Of a DNA stretch of 47,911 bases, positions 18,078 to 28,049 are shown in pieces (the stretch's first letter is position 1; each line of letters begins with the position of its first letter). The DNA is taken from NCBI GenBank assembly GCA_913054455.1, contig CAJXIL010000011.1, forward strand, positions 1 through 47,911. Direction: 5' to 3'. A program made the translations under genes and the position numbers. Below the pieces are notes generated by a model, which saw nothing but the letters and a program-made list of their open reading frames with translations, did no database searches and had not been told where the DNA came from. The DNA is from an uncultured Roseobacter sp. Its GTDB lineage: Bacteria; Pseudomonadota; Alphaproteobacteria; Rhodobacterales; Rhodobacteraceae.

Positions 18078-18674
18078 TTTTTTCTCCCAACTTGGTCTAT
18101 CTATGTAGCGCTTCGCAGACTCGGCGAGCTTCTATGCGAAGGCCAATGATGGTCTACTAGGGTCAGTATGTAACAACTTGCCCCCTGCTGCGCTGAACTG
18201 TGCTGCGTGAGTGCCCTCAAATGCTGTACAAGAACCCCTTCAAAAAATGCAGAGGCCAGCCCTTGGCAGGTCACTGGCGACTTTGAGCAGCCGTAGCGGT
18301 GTAATTCAGGGCGATCGCGCGTCACCTGACGCCAAAAGAAAAAGGAGCAGGGCGCAGGGTCAAGCCTCTCCAGGGCATCTACGGCAATAACGCAGCGTTT
18401 CTTTCAGGGTTGCAAACGATGGGATGCCTTGGTGAGAAAGCCCTCAATGAACGCCTCTGGCGCTAGGGTATAGTCGTGACCCCGTTGCTTGGGGCGTTCA
18501 TTGAGGTCAGAGCGTTGGTCGAGAGCGCCTAGGTAATACAGGAGCTAAAGATCATACAGTCCAGGGAAAATTCAGAGGAGGATCAATACGGCTTGCCCAT
18601 TTTGGATATGTGTTGGACCTGTGATCGTGTCAAATAGTAGAGTGCCCTGGCAGACCAATTTTGTGAGATTGAAG
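18078..18674. other. Long intergenic region between hydrolase and MocR genes
   Basis: These 597 bases lie between two divergent genes and hold no ORF I would defend. The main structure is a perfect 14-base inverted repeat at 18442-18506, given separately. The stretch should contain the promoters of both neighbours. A GTG at 18621 is an alternative, less likely start for the MocR gene. Confidence 0.5.
18442..18506. repeat. Perfect 14-bp inverted repeat with 37-base spacer
   Basis: CCTCAATGAACGCC at 18442-18455 is matched exactly by GGCGTTCATTGAGG at 18493-18506. A perfect 14-base inverted pair at this spacing is unlikely by chance in a window of this size (rough expectation about 0.01). No T-run follows on either side, so it does not look like a terminator. 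It could be a structured RNA, a recombination scar or paired protein-binding sites. Confidence 0.65.
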
Positions 18675-20132
18675 ATGAAACAGACACCTTGGTTGGGCTT
18701 TGCGATTGATCGTGGCGCTGACATGCCCGTATTCGAACAAATCTGCGCCGCCATTCGCTTGCGGGCAGCATCGGGGGAGTTGGCACTCGGGAGCAAACTG
18801 CCGCCGACCCGTGTGTTTGCCACAGAGCTGGGGGTGTCGCGCTCCACCATCGTGACCGCCTATGAGCAGCTGGTTGCGGAGGGATACCTTAGTAGCCAGC
18901 AGGGGTCTGGATATCGGCTCTGCGCTTCTGGCGACGTGGAGTTAACCCAGGTGCAGAACCTTGCCGCTCCTGCCACTCCTTCCCCCCCTGTACCAGCGTC
19001 ACCGCGTCTTGGCGTTCAGCCCAATTCCTCTGCGGTGCGCCCCTTTCGGGCGGGCACCCCTGATATGCGGCTGTTTCCTTATAGGCAATGGGCCAAGACG
19101 GTCGCGCGGATCTGCCGTTCAGATCCCCAGTCAATGTTTCTGGGGGGGAGCGGCTTTGGTTCTTTTGCTCTGCGCCAGTCCATCTGTGATCATGTGGCTG
19201 AGTGGCGGGGCATCTCAGCACGCCCGGAACAGGTGATTGTGACTGCGGGTGCCACGGATGCCCTAGAGATTTGCCTGCATGCCTTGGCTGAGGCCGGCGA
19301 TGGCGTGGCGCTGGAGGATCCAGGCTATAGACCTCTGCAAGCTTTTATCACCGCGCAGGGGCTGGTGCCAGACTATCTGCGGGTGGATGACAGTGGCGCG
19401 GTGCTCCCGTCTGGGCCAGGTGCCCCGCGGCTGGCTATTTTGACGCCGTCACATCAGTTTCCGCTGGGCGGTGCCATGTCGCCGGCGCGCCGAATGGAAT
19501 TCATTCAATGGGCGAGCGAGACTGAGGCCTGGATCATCGAGGATGATTACGACAGCGAGTTTCGCTACGCTGGGCGGCCAATTCCGGCAATGGCTGGTTT
19601 TGACCAACTGCACCGTACTCTTTATGTCGGTAGTTTCTCCAAGATCTTTTCCAATGCGCTGCGTCTCGGCTACCTGATCCTTCCCGAGCCGCTTGTCGGG
19701 CGCTTTAGCAACAGTATTCAACGCTTTGCCCCCAAGGCCAGCAGCATGCCACAGCAACCGCTCGCGGACTTTATTGACAAGGGGGAATTCTATCGGCACC
19801 TGCGCCGGGTAAGACGGATCTATGCAGAGCGCCGTCGGTTTCTCTTGGACCATTTGGCGCAAGATTTCAGCGCCTATGGCTACTGTGTAGACCACCAAGC
19901 CGGCATGCAGGTGGTGTTTCACTTGACGTGTGACCTACAGGACCGTGAAATCTGCGCCCGAGCGCGGGATCTGGGATTGAGCATTGAGGCCCTTTCTGAA
20001 TTTGTGCAGGCTCCCAAACCAGAGGGTACAGCGTACAATGGGTTACTTTTAGGTTTCTGTGGATATAGCGCTCCAGAGCTAGAGGAGGGGCTGGGCCTAT
20101 TGTTACAGGTTTTGCAACGGTTGTCCCGCTAA
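18675..20132 (+). CDS. MocR/PdxR-type GntR regulator with aminotransferase domain
   Basis: The product has 485 residues from ATG 18675. An N-terminal GntR winged helix (about 15-85; KLPPTRVFATELGVSRSTIV and AYEQLVAEGYL) is fused to a fold-type I aminotransferase domain (about 115-480). The pyridoxal-phosphate lysine is K323 in GSFSKIFSNALRLGY, and the cofactor-site aspartate lies in EDDYDSEFRY. Proteins of this class sense PLP or PLP adducts of amino acids and usually control an adjacent, often divergent, gene. Here the divergent neighbour is an exported hydrolase 597 bases away, and no pdxST genes are nearby, so the target is unclear. The ribosome site is weak; a GTG at 18621 would add 18 residues. 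Confidence 0.9.
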   Translation: MKQTPWLGFAIDRGADMPVFEQICAAIRLRAASGELALGSKLPPTRVFATELGVSRSTIVTAYEQLVAEGYLSSQQGSGYRLCASGDVELTQVQNLAAPATPSPPVPASPRLGVQPNSSAVRPFRAGTPDMRLFPYRQWAKTVARICRSDPQSMFLGGSGFGSFALRQSICDHVAEWRGISARPEQVIVTAGATDALEICLHALAEAGDGVALEDPGYRPLQAFITAQGLVPDYLRVDDSGAVLPSGPGAPRLAILTPSHQFPLGGAMSPARRMEFIQWASETEAWIIEDDYDSEFRYAGRPIPAMAGFDQLHRTLYVGSFSKIFSNALRLGYLILPEPLVGRFSNSIQRFAPKASSMPQQPLADFIDKGEFYRHLRRVRRIYAERRRFLLDHLAQDFSAYGYCVDHQAGMQVVFHLTCDLQDREICARARDLGLSIEALSEFVQAPKPEGTAYNGLLLGFCGYSAPELEEGLGLLLQVLQRLSR

Positions 20133-20374
20133 CCCCCTTGGTCTTGCGAGGTCTGAGCGTCGCCAGCGGGCGTGCATTGCGCTTTGAACCATCTAATCCA
20201 CAGGTTGCTTTTTGTTCATTTGACCTCCCTTTAAGGCGCTGTATCTGAAGATTGCGTCGAATTCATGTTAGTTTTTTAGGGGGAAGCATAAACGGGCACA
20301 GGTAGAAATAACGGAATATTAGGACGCCTTGCATAGCCTGAACGTAAGCGTTTGTTTATGAGGACCATCCGAAA

Positions 20375-22294
20375 ATGCCCCAATTTTTGTTCCGATTGCC
20401 TGTGAGGATATATGCCTTAGCCGCCTTAGCTGTGGGGCTGGCCGCAGTTTTGACCTTTGTTCTTTTGTCGCGCTCTGTGAGTAATGCCTATGAAATGCGC
20501 GAGAAAGAGCTCAGCAGCCTCACCGACACCCTGATTAGTTCACTGGCTCATCTTGATGAACAGGTACAGGCGGGTTCCCTGAGTCTTGAGGAGGCGCAGG
20601 AGCAGGGCAAAACCCAGATTGAACTTCTGCGGTTTGGGACGGCAGGATATTTCTTTGCCTTTGATGAAAACAACGTCATGCGGGCCCATGCCATTGCCAA
20701 ACAGCTGATTGGCAATGTGCAGACCGATTTCGAAGACGTAAACGGTGTGCGTGTCTTTGAAGAGTTTAACAATGTCATCAAAGAAAACGGCTCTGGGGCG
20801 GTGATCTATCACTTCAACAAGCCAGACTCGGAGATCCAGCAAGCCAAAATGGGCTACGTCAAGGCTTTTGCGCCTTGGGGCTGGATCATTGGGACAGGAG
20901 CCTATGTTGAAGACATCGATGCTGAACTGAACACAATGCGCTGGACCGCAATCGCGGCCCTCGCAATCAGCCTCGCTTTGCTCGCGATTGGGGCCACTGT
21001 GATTACCCGCAGCGTGACGATCCCTGTCAATGCGTTGAAGAACCGGATGCACTCCTTGGCCGAAGGGGATACCAACTCAGGCATTCCGGCAGCCAAAAAC
21101 AGAAGCGAAATTGGCGATATGGCGCGGCGCTTGGAGATATTCCGTCAGTCTCTGATCCGCCAAAAAGAGCTGGAAGGCGAACAAAAGGAGCGGGATGCGA
21201 AACAGGCCGAAGTTGTTTCGATTCTCAGCCAGAATCTGTCGGCGCTGTCGCAAGGCGATCTGACGGCCAAGATTGGTAGTGATTTCCCCGAGGATTACAG
21301 CCAGCTTGGCAAGGACTTTAACAAGACTATTGAAACGCTGAGCGGAACAGTGTCTCGGATGATCGAAGCCACCACTTCCATTCGCAGTGGCGCCGCAGAA
21401 ATCAGCCAGGCCTCGGATGATTTGTCCCATCGTACAGAAAGCCAGGCCGCAACGCTGGAAGAAACCGCTGCAGCGCTGGATGAGCTGACCGCAAGCGTGA
21501 AATCTGCCGCAGAAGGGGCCAGCAGCGTTGAGGCGACTATGGACGCGGCCAAGAGGGAAGCCGAAGCCAGCGGCGAGGTCGTGCAAAGCGCCGTGTCTGC
21601 CATGACCGAAATCGAGGAAAGCTCGAACCACATTGGTCAGATCATTTCGGTGATCGACGACATCGCGTTCCAGACCAACCTGCTTGCTTTGAATGCAGGG
21701 GTTGAAGCGGCTCGTGCAGGCGAGGCGGGCAAAGGCTTTGCGGTTGTGGCCTCGGAAGTGCGGGCGCTGGCGCAGCGCTCTTCAGATGCGGCGATGGAGA
21801 TTAAAACGCTCATTGGGGATAGCTCAAAGCAGGTTGCCCGGGGTGTGGATCTCGTTGGTAAGGCGGGTGAGGCGTTGGACAGCATCGTTGGACAGGTCAG
21901 CCATATCTCCAAACTGGTCTCGAGTATCGCCGAAGGGGCGGTGGAGCAGTCAACAGGCCTGAACGAGATCAATACAGGCGTGACCCAGCTGGATCAGGTG
22001 ACCCAGCAGAATGCCGCTATGGTGGAAGAGGCTACAGCTGCTGGGCATCTGTTGAGCACAGACTCCTCCAAACTGGCTGAACTGGTTGCGATATTTAAGG
22101 TCGATGGGAGTGCCCCGGTTGCCCAGATGCCAACGGTTGCGGCCAATAGCACACCCGCAGCCGTGCCATCCGCACATGGGCCCACGGCACATGGGGATGA
22201 CGATTGGGATCTTGATGAAGCGACTCCTGCGCCAACTTCAGTCAGCGCCAGCGTCGATGGAAATGCGGCTAAGGATATGTGGCAGGATTTTTAA
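20375..22294 (+). CDS. Cache-domain methyl-accepting chemotaxis protein with CheR tether
   Basis: This is a 639-residue receptor. Order: TM1 (about 9-31), a periplasmic single Cache domain (about 32-188) with the typical [10 protein letters not shown] and [14 protein letters not shown] segments, TM2 (about 190-211), HAMP (about 212-265) and the signalling hairpin with a consensus tip near 432 ([24 protein letters not shown]). After a proline/alanine-rich linker the protein ends in MWQDF (635-639), which fits the xWxxF pentapeptide that tethers CheR and CheB to receptors. Cache domains of this type bind small organic acids in studied cases; the ligand here is unknown. No che genes are in the window. 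An AGGA lies 10 bases before the ATG. Confidence 0.94.
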   Translation: MPQFLFRLPVRIYALAALAVGLAAVLTFVLLSRSVSNAYEMREKELSSLTDTLISSLAHLDEQVQAGSLSLEEAQEQGKTQIELLRFGTAGYFFAFDENNVMRAHAIAKQLIGNVQTDFEDVNGVRVFEEFNNVIKENGSGAVIYHFNKPDSEIQQAKMGYVKAFAPWGWIIGTGAYVEDIDAELNTMRWTAIAALAISLALLAIGATVITRSVTIPVNALKNRMHSLAEGDTNSGIPAAKNRSEIGDMARRLEIFRQSLIRQKELEGEQKERDAKQAEVVSILSQNLSALSQGDLTAKIGSDFPEDYSQLGKDFNKTIETLSGTVSRMIEATTSIRSGAAEISQASDDLSHRTESQAATLEETAAALDELTASVKSAAEGASSVEATMDAAKREAEASGEVVQSAVSAMTEIEESSNHIGQIISVIDDIAFQTNLLALNAGVEAARAGEAGKGFAVVASEVRALAQRSSDAAMEIKTLIGDSSKQVARGVDLVGKAGEALDSIVGQVSHISKLVSSIAEGAVEQSTGLNEINTGVTQLDQVTQQNAAMVEEATAAGHLLSTDSSKLAELVAIFKVDGSAPVAQMPTVAANSTPAAVPSAHGPTAHGDDDWDLDEATPAPTSVSASVDGNAAKDMWQDF

Positions 22295-22329
22295 CTCCTG
22301 CCGCGCATACCCGCCTCCGCCCCCTTTCA

Positions 22330-22380
22330 TCTTTCCAGAAATATTCCGGGGGAGCCCCCTGTACAGGGGGCGGGGGCAGA
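22330..22380. repeat. Roseobacter-type intergenic repeat element
   Basis: TCTTTCCAGAAATATTCC is followed by an 18-base perfect palindrome, GCCCCCTGTACAGGGGGC (22354-22371), embedded in G- and C-runs. I recall a CTTTCATCTTTCCAGAAATA sequence recurring between genes in Roseobacter-group genomes, but only one copy occurs in this window, so its dispersed nature cannot be shown here. It sits between two converging genes, just before a strong terminator. Confidence 0.5.
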
Positions 22381-22400
22381 ACCCCTAAATGCTCAATAAG

Positions 22401-22432
22401 AAAAGCGCCCGGCAGATGTGCCGGGCGCTTTT
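22401..22432. terminator. Bidirectional terminator between MCP and icd
   Basis: AAAAGCGCCCGGCA (22401-22414) and TGCCGGGCGCTTTT (22419-22432) form a perfect 14-base stem with a GATG loop. The A-run on one side and T-run on the other make it a terminator in both directions. It serves the converging MCP and isocitrate dehydrogenase genes. Confidence 0.92.
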
Positions 22433-22459
22433 CTTTGTTTGGTCTCGATGGGCGAACCC

Positions 22460-24673
22460 TTAGTCGATGATGGCGTTCAGCGTGGCCGAGGGGCGCATCA
22501 CTTTGGCTTTCAACTCAACTGAGGGGCGGAAATAGCCCCCGATGTCGGCGGCCGGACCCTGAGCGGCGGCCAGCTCTGCAAGAATGGCCGCTTCGCCTTC
22601 AGTCAGTGCCTTGGCGATGGGGGCAAATTCCGCTGCCAATGCCGCATCATCGCTTTGTGCTGCCAAGGCGTCGGCCCAGAACCGTGCAAACCAGTAGTGG
22701 CTGTCACGGTTGTCGGGCTCACCGACTTTGCGCGAAGGGGATTTGTTCTGGTCCAGAATACCCTGGGTCGCCACCTCAGCGGCGGCGCCTAAGACGCCGG
22801 CTTTGGCATTGCCTTTGCTATCGGCCAGGAAGTTCAGGCTTTCACCCAGGGCGCAAAACTCCCCCATCGAGTCCCAACGTAGGTGGTTTTGTTCCACCAG
22901 CTGCTGCACGTGTTTGGGAGCCGAGCCACCAGCACCAGTTTCAAACAACCCGCCACCCTTCATCAGCTTGACGATCGACAGCATTTTGGCAGAGGTGCCC
23001 AGCTCGAGGATTGGGAACAGATCGGTCAGGTAATCGCGCAGCACGTTGCCAGTGATGGCGATGCTGTCCTTACCTGCGGTGATGGTCTTCAATGATTGCG
23101 CGGTGGCTTCGCGTGGGGCCATGATCTGGAACAGGTCGGATTTGCCAGCCGCTTCCAGCGCGGGTTGAACATATTTGATCAACTCGGCGTCATGGGCGCG
23201 GCCCGCGTCCAACCAGAAGATCGCCTCGGAACCAGTCAGACGCTGACGGTCCAGAGCCAGTTCGATCCAGTTCTCGATCGGCGCTTGTTTGGCAGTGCAG
23301 GCACGCCAGATGTCGCCGGCTTCGACGTCGTGGGAATGCAGGGTCTCACCATTGGCCAGAACCACGCGCATGGTGCCATCAGCATGGGCTTCAAAGGTGG
23401 TTGGGTGGCTGCCGTATTCTTCGGCTTTTTGCGCCATCAGGCCCACATTGGCGACGGAACCTGCGGTGGTCACATCCAGCGCGCCATTTTCTTTGAAGAA
23501 GTTGATGGTTTCATCATAAATGGTTGCATAACAGCGATCAGGGATCACACAGTTGGTGTCGCCCTTGTTGCCAGCGGCGTCCCAGCCTTTGCCACCTGCT
23601 CGAATTACTGCAGGCATCGAGGCGTCGATGATTACATCGGATGGAACGTGCAGGTTGGTGATGCCTTTGTCGCTGTCCACCATATACATGGCGGGACGCT
23701 CAGCAGTGACGGCTTCAATCGCAGCCATGATATCGGCATTGCCCGCAACGCGGTCCAGTAGATCGCCCATGCCGGAGTTGGCATTGACACCCAGCGCTTC
23801 CATTTCAGCGCCAAACTTATCGAACACAGGCGCCAGCCACGCTTTGACTGCATGGCCAAAGATGATCGGGTCAGAGACCTTCATCATGGTGGCCTTCATG
23901 TGCAGCGAGAACATGGTGCCGTCGGATTTGGTGTCCTCGATGGCCTCGGCCAGAAAAGCGCCCAGCGCCTTGGCGGACATGAAGGTCGCATCGGCAACGG
24001 TACCGGTGTCCAGTGGCCAGCCGTCTTTCAGCACGGAAACCGAACCGTCTTTGCCGACGAATTCGATCTTGGCATTGCCGGCCTGGGCTTCGGTGATGGT
24101 GGCGGAGACTTCGTTGGCATAGAAGTCATCGCCGGGCATGGAGGAGACCTTGGTCTTGCTGTCAGCATCCCAGGCGCCCATCGAGTGGGGGTTGTTCTGG
24201 GCGTAGTTCTTGACCGCACGGGCAGCACGACGATCGGAGTTGCCTTCGCGCAGAACAGGGTTCACCGCCGAGCCTTTCAGCCCGTCATAGCGCGCGCGGG
24301 TTTCTTTTTCCGCGTCAGTGGCAGGCTCTTCGGGATAGGAGGGGATATCATAGCCCTGGGCCTGCAGTTCTTCGATGGCGGCCACCAGCTGCGGCACCGA
24401 GGCCGAGATATTGGGCAGCTTGATGACATTGGCATCTGGGGTTTTGACCAGTTTGCCCAGCTCTGTCAGATCATCCGTCTGGCGCTGATCTTCGGTGAGG
24501 TTCTCTGGGAACGCCGAAATGATGCGGCCAGCCAGGGAAATATCCTTGGTGCCAACGCTCACATCAGCTGCGGCGGCGAATTTGCGGATGATGGGCAGAA
24601 AGGACGCCGAGGCCAGCTCGGGGGCTTCGTCTACGATGGTATACAGAATGTCGGGGTTTGAATTTTCTGTCAT
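22460..24673 (-). CDS. icd: Monomeric NADP-dependent isocitrate dehydrogenase
   Basis: This cytoplasmic enzyme converts isocitrate and NADP to 2-oxoglutarate, CO2 and NADPH in the citric acid cycle. The 737-residue length and the opening [20 protein letters not shown] are typical of the large monomeric class, unrelated in length to the dimeric form of about 400 residues. Family blocks such as [44 protein letters not shown] and [14 protein letters not shown] are visible. The start is set at 24673; an upstream in-frame ATG at 24727 would add 18 residues that do not look like the family. The gene is monocistronic, with a strong terminator after the stop. Confidence 0.97.
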   Translation of the reverse strand: MTENSNPDILYTIVDEAPELASASFLPIIRKFAAAADVSVGTKDISLAGRIISAFPENLTEDQRQTDDLTELGKLVKTPDANVIKLPNISASVPQLVAAIEELQAQGYDIPSYPEEPATDAEKETRARYDGLKGSAVNPVLREGNSDRRAARAVKNYAQNNPHSMGAWDADSKTKVSSMPGDDFYANEVSATITEAQAGNAKIEFVGKDGSVSVLKDGWPLDTGTVADATFMSAKALGAFLAEAIEDTKSDGTMFSLHMKATMMKVSDPIIFGHAVKAWLAPVFDKFGAEMEALGVNANSGMGDLLDRVAGNADIMAAIEAVTAERPAMYMVDSDKGITNLHVPSDVIIDASMPAVIRAGGKGWDAAGNKGDTNCVIPDRCYATIYDETINFFKENGALDVTTAGSVANVGLMAQKAEEYGSHPTTFEAHADGTMRVVLANGETLHSHDVEAGDIWRACTAKQAPIENWIELALDRQRLTGSEAIFWLDAGRAHDAELIKYVQPALEAAGKSDLFQIMAPREATAQSLKTITAGKDSIAITGNVLRDYLTDLFPILELGTSAKMLSIVKLMKGGGLFETGAGGSAPKHVQQLVEQNHLRWDSMGEFCALGESLNFLADSKGNAKAGVLGAAAEVATQGILDQNKSPSRKVGEPDNRDSHYWFARFWADALAAQSDDAALAAEFAPIAKALTEGEAAILAELAAAQGPAADIGGYFRPSVELKAKVMRPSATLNAIID

Positions 24674-25033
24674 GTTTCTCAACCTTTCAGCGATAACGGA
24701 AGCTTTGGTGACGTTGTGTAGCAGCACTACATCTCAAGAACGAGGCGGAACAGACCGCGCGCGGGGCTAATCGTTTCCGGGCGGGGCCATTTATGCTCCC
24801 ATCTAGAGCAGGAGCGCGACCGGTGCAATCATTAGGATGCGCATTTGGCTCGGCAGATTGACGCGGCGCAGCATTTTTCTGCACTTGTGGGTGTCTCTCT
24901 GCACCTTTTGGTCTGCCCCGCAATCCTTTTGCGCCATGAGTCTCTGCTTTGGGGATGTAGGCATTTGAGGTAAATTTTAACTACTCTTGTTTGCAGGGAG
25001 GCAGTCTGATCTCCGCTAGCAAGGAAGATGCCG
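24674..25033. other. Divergent promoter region of icd and the glycosyltransferase gene
   Basis: These 360 bases separate two divergent starts. No ORF is convincing. AAGGA (25021-25025) serves the glycosyltransferase ATG at 25034. The AT-rich GGTAAATTTTAACTACTC stretch near 24969 is the likeliest site for the plus-strand promoter, but I do not see clear -35/-10 boxes. Confidence 0.45.
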
Positions 25034-26359
25034 ATGTCCAGAACAGCGTCACAGTCCAACCTATTGATCTACGCCCCGGTTCCGCTGCATCTCTTTGAAG
25101 GAGAGTTGTATATTGAACGTCAGGCGGTGAACGGGTTGCGGCTCTGGGCCCGGCATTTTGACAAGATCACGGTGATGATGCCCGTCAGTTCGACAATACC
25201 CCCTGCGGGATGGGTGTCATTGCGTGACCATCCTCAGGAGTTGTCGCGGGTCAGTATCGAACCTTTGCCCATGGCTTATCGTCCGGATCAGTTCTTATAC
25301 AGCTTGCCTCAGACGCTCAGCCGGATACGGGGGCTGATCAAGGAGGCCGACTATTTGAGCTTTGCCATTGGTGGGTTGTTTGGGGATTGGGGCTCTGTCT
25401 CCTGTCTTGCGGCGCATCAGATGCAGCGTCCCTTTGGGGTTTGGACTGACAGGGTTGAATCCGAAGTTATGCGTCAATCGCAAGACCGGCCCAGAGACAA
25501 AGCGCTAGATCAGACTACCTGGCGGAGCCGGCTGCGGGGGCGGCTATATCACCGACCCATGGCCCGGCTAGAGGAAGCCGTGATCCAACGCGCTGATCTG
25601 GGCCTTTTCCATGGGGCCGAGACCTACCAAGCCTATCACGGTTTTTGCCGCAATCCCCAGTTGGTCCATGACATCCACATCGCCGAGGAGGATCACATTA
25701 GTGATAGCGCCCTTGCCGCAAAAATGACGGATGTTGCAGGCAACCGACCCTTGCGGCTGGTCTACACCGGTCGGGCTGAGGCAATGAAAGGGCCGATTGA
25801 TTGGACCACGGTCCTTGAGCGTCTCAATGTCTTGGGCGTCGATTTTACGGCGACCTGGCTTGGCGATGGCGAATCTTTACCGCAGATGCAGGCACGTATC
25901 CAACGAGCTGGACTAGCGGACAGGGTAGAGTTTCCGGGCTTTGTTGAGGACCGCACAACGGTACTGCAGACCCTGCGGCAGGCGGATATTTTTATGTTTT
26001 GCCACAAAACACCGGAATCGCCGCGTTGCCTGATCGAAGCGCTGACCTGTGGTACGCCTATTCTGGGCTACACAGGCGCATATGCGGGCGATTTGATAGC
26101 GAAAAACAGTGGTGGCCTGTTGGTTTCGCGCGGCGACACCGAAGCCTTGGCCTATGAAATTGCCGGGCTGGATGCGGATCGCGGCAGGTTGGCGCAGTGT
26201 ATAAAAAATGCCCGCGCGGATGGCAGGCCCTTTAGTGATGCCCAGGTCTTTGCCCACCGTTCGGCGCTCATCAAACACCACTTACCAGTAGGTCCGTCCG
26301 CGACCATGCACCAGCGCAAGCCTGCCGTGGCTCGGAACTGGGATGCCGCGCCAAACTAG
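25034..26359 (+). CDS. GT4-type glycosyltransferase
   Basis: This 441-residue protein has a GT-B layout typical of glycosyltransferase family 4. The C-terminal nucleotide-sugar half shows LVYTGRAEAMKGPIDW, then WLGDGESL, VEFPGFVEDR, and the ESPRCLIEALTCGTPILGY block that carries the E-x7-E motif. No membrane segment or signal peptide is evident, so it should act in the cytoplasm or on its membrane face, adding a sugar to a lipid or polysaccharide acceptor. Start ATG 25034 has AAGGA eight bases upstream; the ATG at 25028 is too close to that site. No polysaccharide cluster surrounds it. It converges with an ABC permease gene, with 18 bases between the stops. Confidence 0.88.
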   Translation: MSRTASQSNLLIYAPVPLHLFEGELYIERQAVNGLRLWARHFDKITVMMPVSSTIPPAGWVSLRDHPQELSRVSIEPLPMAYRPDQFLYSLPQTLSRIRGLIKEADYLSFAIGGLFGDWGSVSCLAAHQMQRPFGVWTDRVESEVMRQSQDRPRDKALDQTTWRSRLRGRLYHRPMARLEEAVIQRADLGLFHGAETYQAYHGFCRNPQLVHDIHIAEEDHISDSALAAKMTDVAGNRPLRLVYTGRAEAMKGPIDWTTVLERLNVLGVDFTATWLGDGESLPQMQARIQRAGLADRVEFPGFVEDRTTVLQTLRQADIFMFCHKTPESPRCLIEALTCGTPILGYTGAYAGDLIAKNSGGLLVSRGDTEALAYEIAGLDADRGRLAQCIKNARADGRPFSDAQVFAHRSALIKHHLPVGPSATMHQRKPAVARNWDAAPN

Positions 26360-26377
26360 GCTGATAGAGCGTTACAG

Positions 26378-27205
26378 TTACTGACGCCAGTTCAACAGGC
26401 GGCGCTCAATAAACCCGATTGTGGCGCTCATGGTAACTCCCAAGAGCGACAAGATGGTGACCCCGGCAAACAGGCGCTCAAGATCGTAGAGCGATCCGGC
26501 CTCAAGGATATAGGCACCGATGCCATATTCCGCCCCCAACATTTCGGCGGCGACCAGCAGGATGATGGCAATGGCCAGGCTGATCCGCAGGCCAGAGAGG
26601 ATACCGGGCATGGCACCAGGAAGCACGATCTTGCGAACAATCGACATCCACGACAGGTTGAAGCTCTGACCCATGCGGATCAGGCTACGGTCCACATTGT
26701 CCACTGCGCCATAAGTGGCCACTACAGTTGGGGTAAATGTGCCAAAGGCGATCAGGGCGTATTTTGATCCCTCATCGATGCCAAACCAAATGACAAACAG
26801 CGGTAAGAGCGCAATCTTTGGGATCGGAAACAACGCGGCTGTCAGCGGCACCAAACCGGCGCGAACATAGGAAAACAATCCTATCAATACGCCGACGGCC
26901 ACCCCGAGGCTGGCGCCCAGCAAAGCGCCGACAAACAACCGAGTGAGGGACACGCTCATATGTGCCCAGAGAAGCCCCGAGGCGTAGAGCTCGCCAAAGG
27001 TTTTCAGCACATCACTGGGGAGCGGCAGGGTGAGCGGCGAAATCCAGCCCTGGCGGGTGCCAAGTTCTGCCAGTGTTACCAGCAGGATAAAGACCAGCGC
27101 TCCAATCCAGCGGTGACTTGCGGGGGCAAAACCGCCCCCACGAAAAGCGACCTGGCGGGTCTGGGCCTGAGCGGTGGCAACTGTATTGGATTTCAGATCA
27201 GACAT
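26378..27205 (-). CDS. ABC transporter permease, SsuC/TauC type
   Basis: This inner-membrane protein of 275 residues has about six membrane helices and the EAA-type loop (GQSFNLSWMSIVRKIVLPGA), which docks on the ATPase. It matches the single-permease class used for sulfonates, taurine, nitrate and related substrates. Start ATG 27205 overlaps the stop of the ATPase gene by eight bases, so translation is coupled; the in-frame ATG at 27220 lies deeper inside the ATPase gene. It is the last gene of the operon. Confidence 0.92.
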   Translation of the reverse strand: MSDLKSNTVATAQAQTRQVAFRGGGFAPASHRWIGALVFILLVTLAELGTRQGWISPLTLPLPSDVLKTFGELYASGLLWAHMSVSLTRLFVGALLGASLGVAVGVLIGLFSYVRAGLVPLTAALFPIPKIALLPLFVIWFGIDEGSKYALIAFGTFTPTVVATYGAVDNVDRSLIRMGQSFNLSWMSIVRKIVLPGAMPGILSGLRISLAIAIILLVAAEMLGAEYGIGAYILEAGSLYDLERLFAGVTILSLLGVTMSATIGFIERRLLNWRQ

Positions 27206-27965
27206 GCACCAGCTCCGCATCTGCCGCGCGGGCTTCTTCGCGCATCAATTGCCATAGGTATTTTTGTTTTTCTTCCAGCGCACTATCGCCATAGTGGCGC
27301 TGATCCAGCGGTGTTTCCAGATGTACCACCTCGCGGATTTCTCCTGGGCGGCGCGACATAACCACGATCGAATGGCCCAGCCGCACGGCCTCGGCCAGGT
27401 TATGGGTGACATAAACGGCCGTAAAAGGTGTCCGGGTCCAGAGGCTGACCAGATCATCCATCAACAATTCGCGGGTCTGGCTGTCCAGCGCCGAAAGCGG
27501 TTCATCCATCAGCATCACCGCTGGGTTTACTGCCAAGGCGCGGGCAATAGCGACCCGTTGTTTCATGCCCCCTGACAGCTGCTTAGGCAGGGCCTTGTGG
27601 AACTCGGTGAGCTTGGTGCGGGCCAGAACATCGGCAATAATTGCCTCCGCGCGCGCCCCGCGAATGCCGTGATCCTCTAGCACCAAAGAAATATTGCCCC
27701 GTACAGAGCGCCAGGGCAGCAGCGCGAAATCCTGAAAAATATAGGTGAGCGGGTTGAGGCAGTCCTTGGGCGGGCTACCGATTTGCAGCACCTCGCCTTT
27801 GGTCGGCTGCTCCAATCCGCCAATAAAGCGCAGCAAAGTGGACTTGCCGCAGCCAGAGGGGCCTACGATGCAGACAATCCTACCTGAGGGGATCTCCAGC
27901 GTGATATCGCGGAGAACCTCAAAATCATCATAGGAATGGCTGACGCCAGAGAGGCGAATATCCAT
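27198..27965 (-). CDS. ABC transporter ATPase, SsuB/TauB type
   Basis: This 255-residue cytoplasmic ATPase powers the permease encoded next. It has Walker A GPSGCGKST at residues 35-43, Q-loop YIFQDFALLPW, signature LSGGMKQRVAIARAL, Walker B VMLMDEPLSALD and the switch histidine in VYVTHNLAEA. ALLPWRSVRGNI after the Q-loop is the usual form in the nitrate/sulfonate/taurine subfamily. It lies 84 bases downstream of the binding-protein gene, with two stem-loops in the gap. All motifs are intact. Confidence 0.94.
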   Translation of the reverse strand: MDIRLSGVSHSYDDFEVLRDITLEIPSGRIVCIVGPSGCGKSTLLRFIGGLEQPTKGEVLQIGSPPKDCLNPLTYIFQDFALLPWRSVRGNISLVLEDHGIRGARAEAIIADVLARTKLTEFHKALPKQLSGGMKQRVAIARALAVNPAVMLMDEPLSALDSQTRELLMDDLVSLWTRTPFTAVYVTHNLAEAVRLGHSIVVMSRRPGEIREVVHLETPLDQRHYGDSALEEKQKYLWQLMREEARAADAELVHV

Positions 27966-28001
27966 GCGCGGGCGCTCCGGTAGAAGGATGAGAAAACGAT
28001 G

Positions 28002-28048
28002 CTTGGGGCGAGATCGGATCCCGCCCCAAGAAACTGTCCGCAGCGGAC
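28002..28048 (-). terminator. Two stem-loops between binding-protein and ATPase genes
   Basis: Reading in the direction of transcription, GTCCG/CGGAC (28036-28048, three-base loop) stands immediately after the binding-protein stop, then CTTGGGGCG/CGCCCCAAG (28002-28030, 11-base loop). No T-run follows. Such hairpins inside ABC operons often protect the upstream message or partly stop transcription, giving more binding protein than transporter. Confidence 0.6.
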
Positions 28049-28049
28049 C

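Noticed and set aside
23852-24661. 269-residue glycine-rich frame antisense to icd
   Set aside because: It is a compositional shadow of the isocitrate dehydrogenase gene.
24674-24727. 18-residue extension of isocitrate dehydrogenase from the upstream ATG
   Set aside because: [18 protein letters not shown] is the usual N-terminus of the monomeric family, so the extension is unlikely to be translated.
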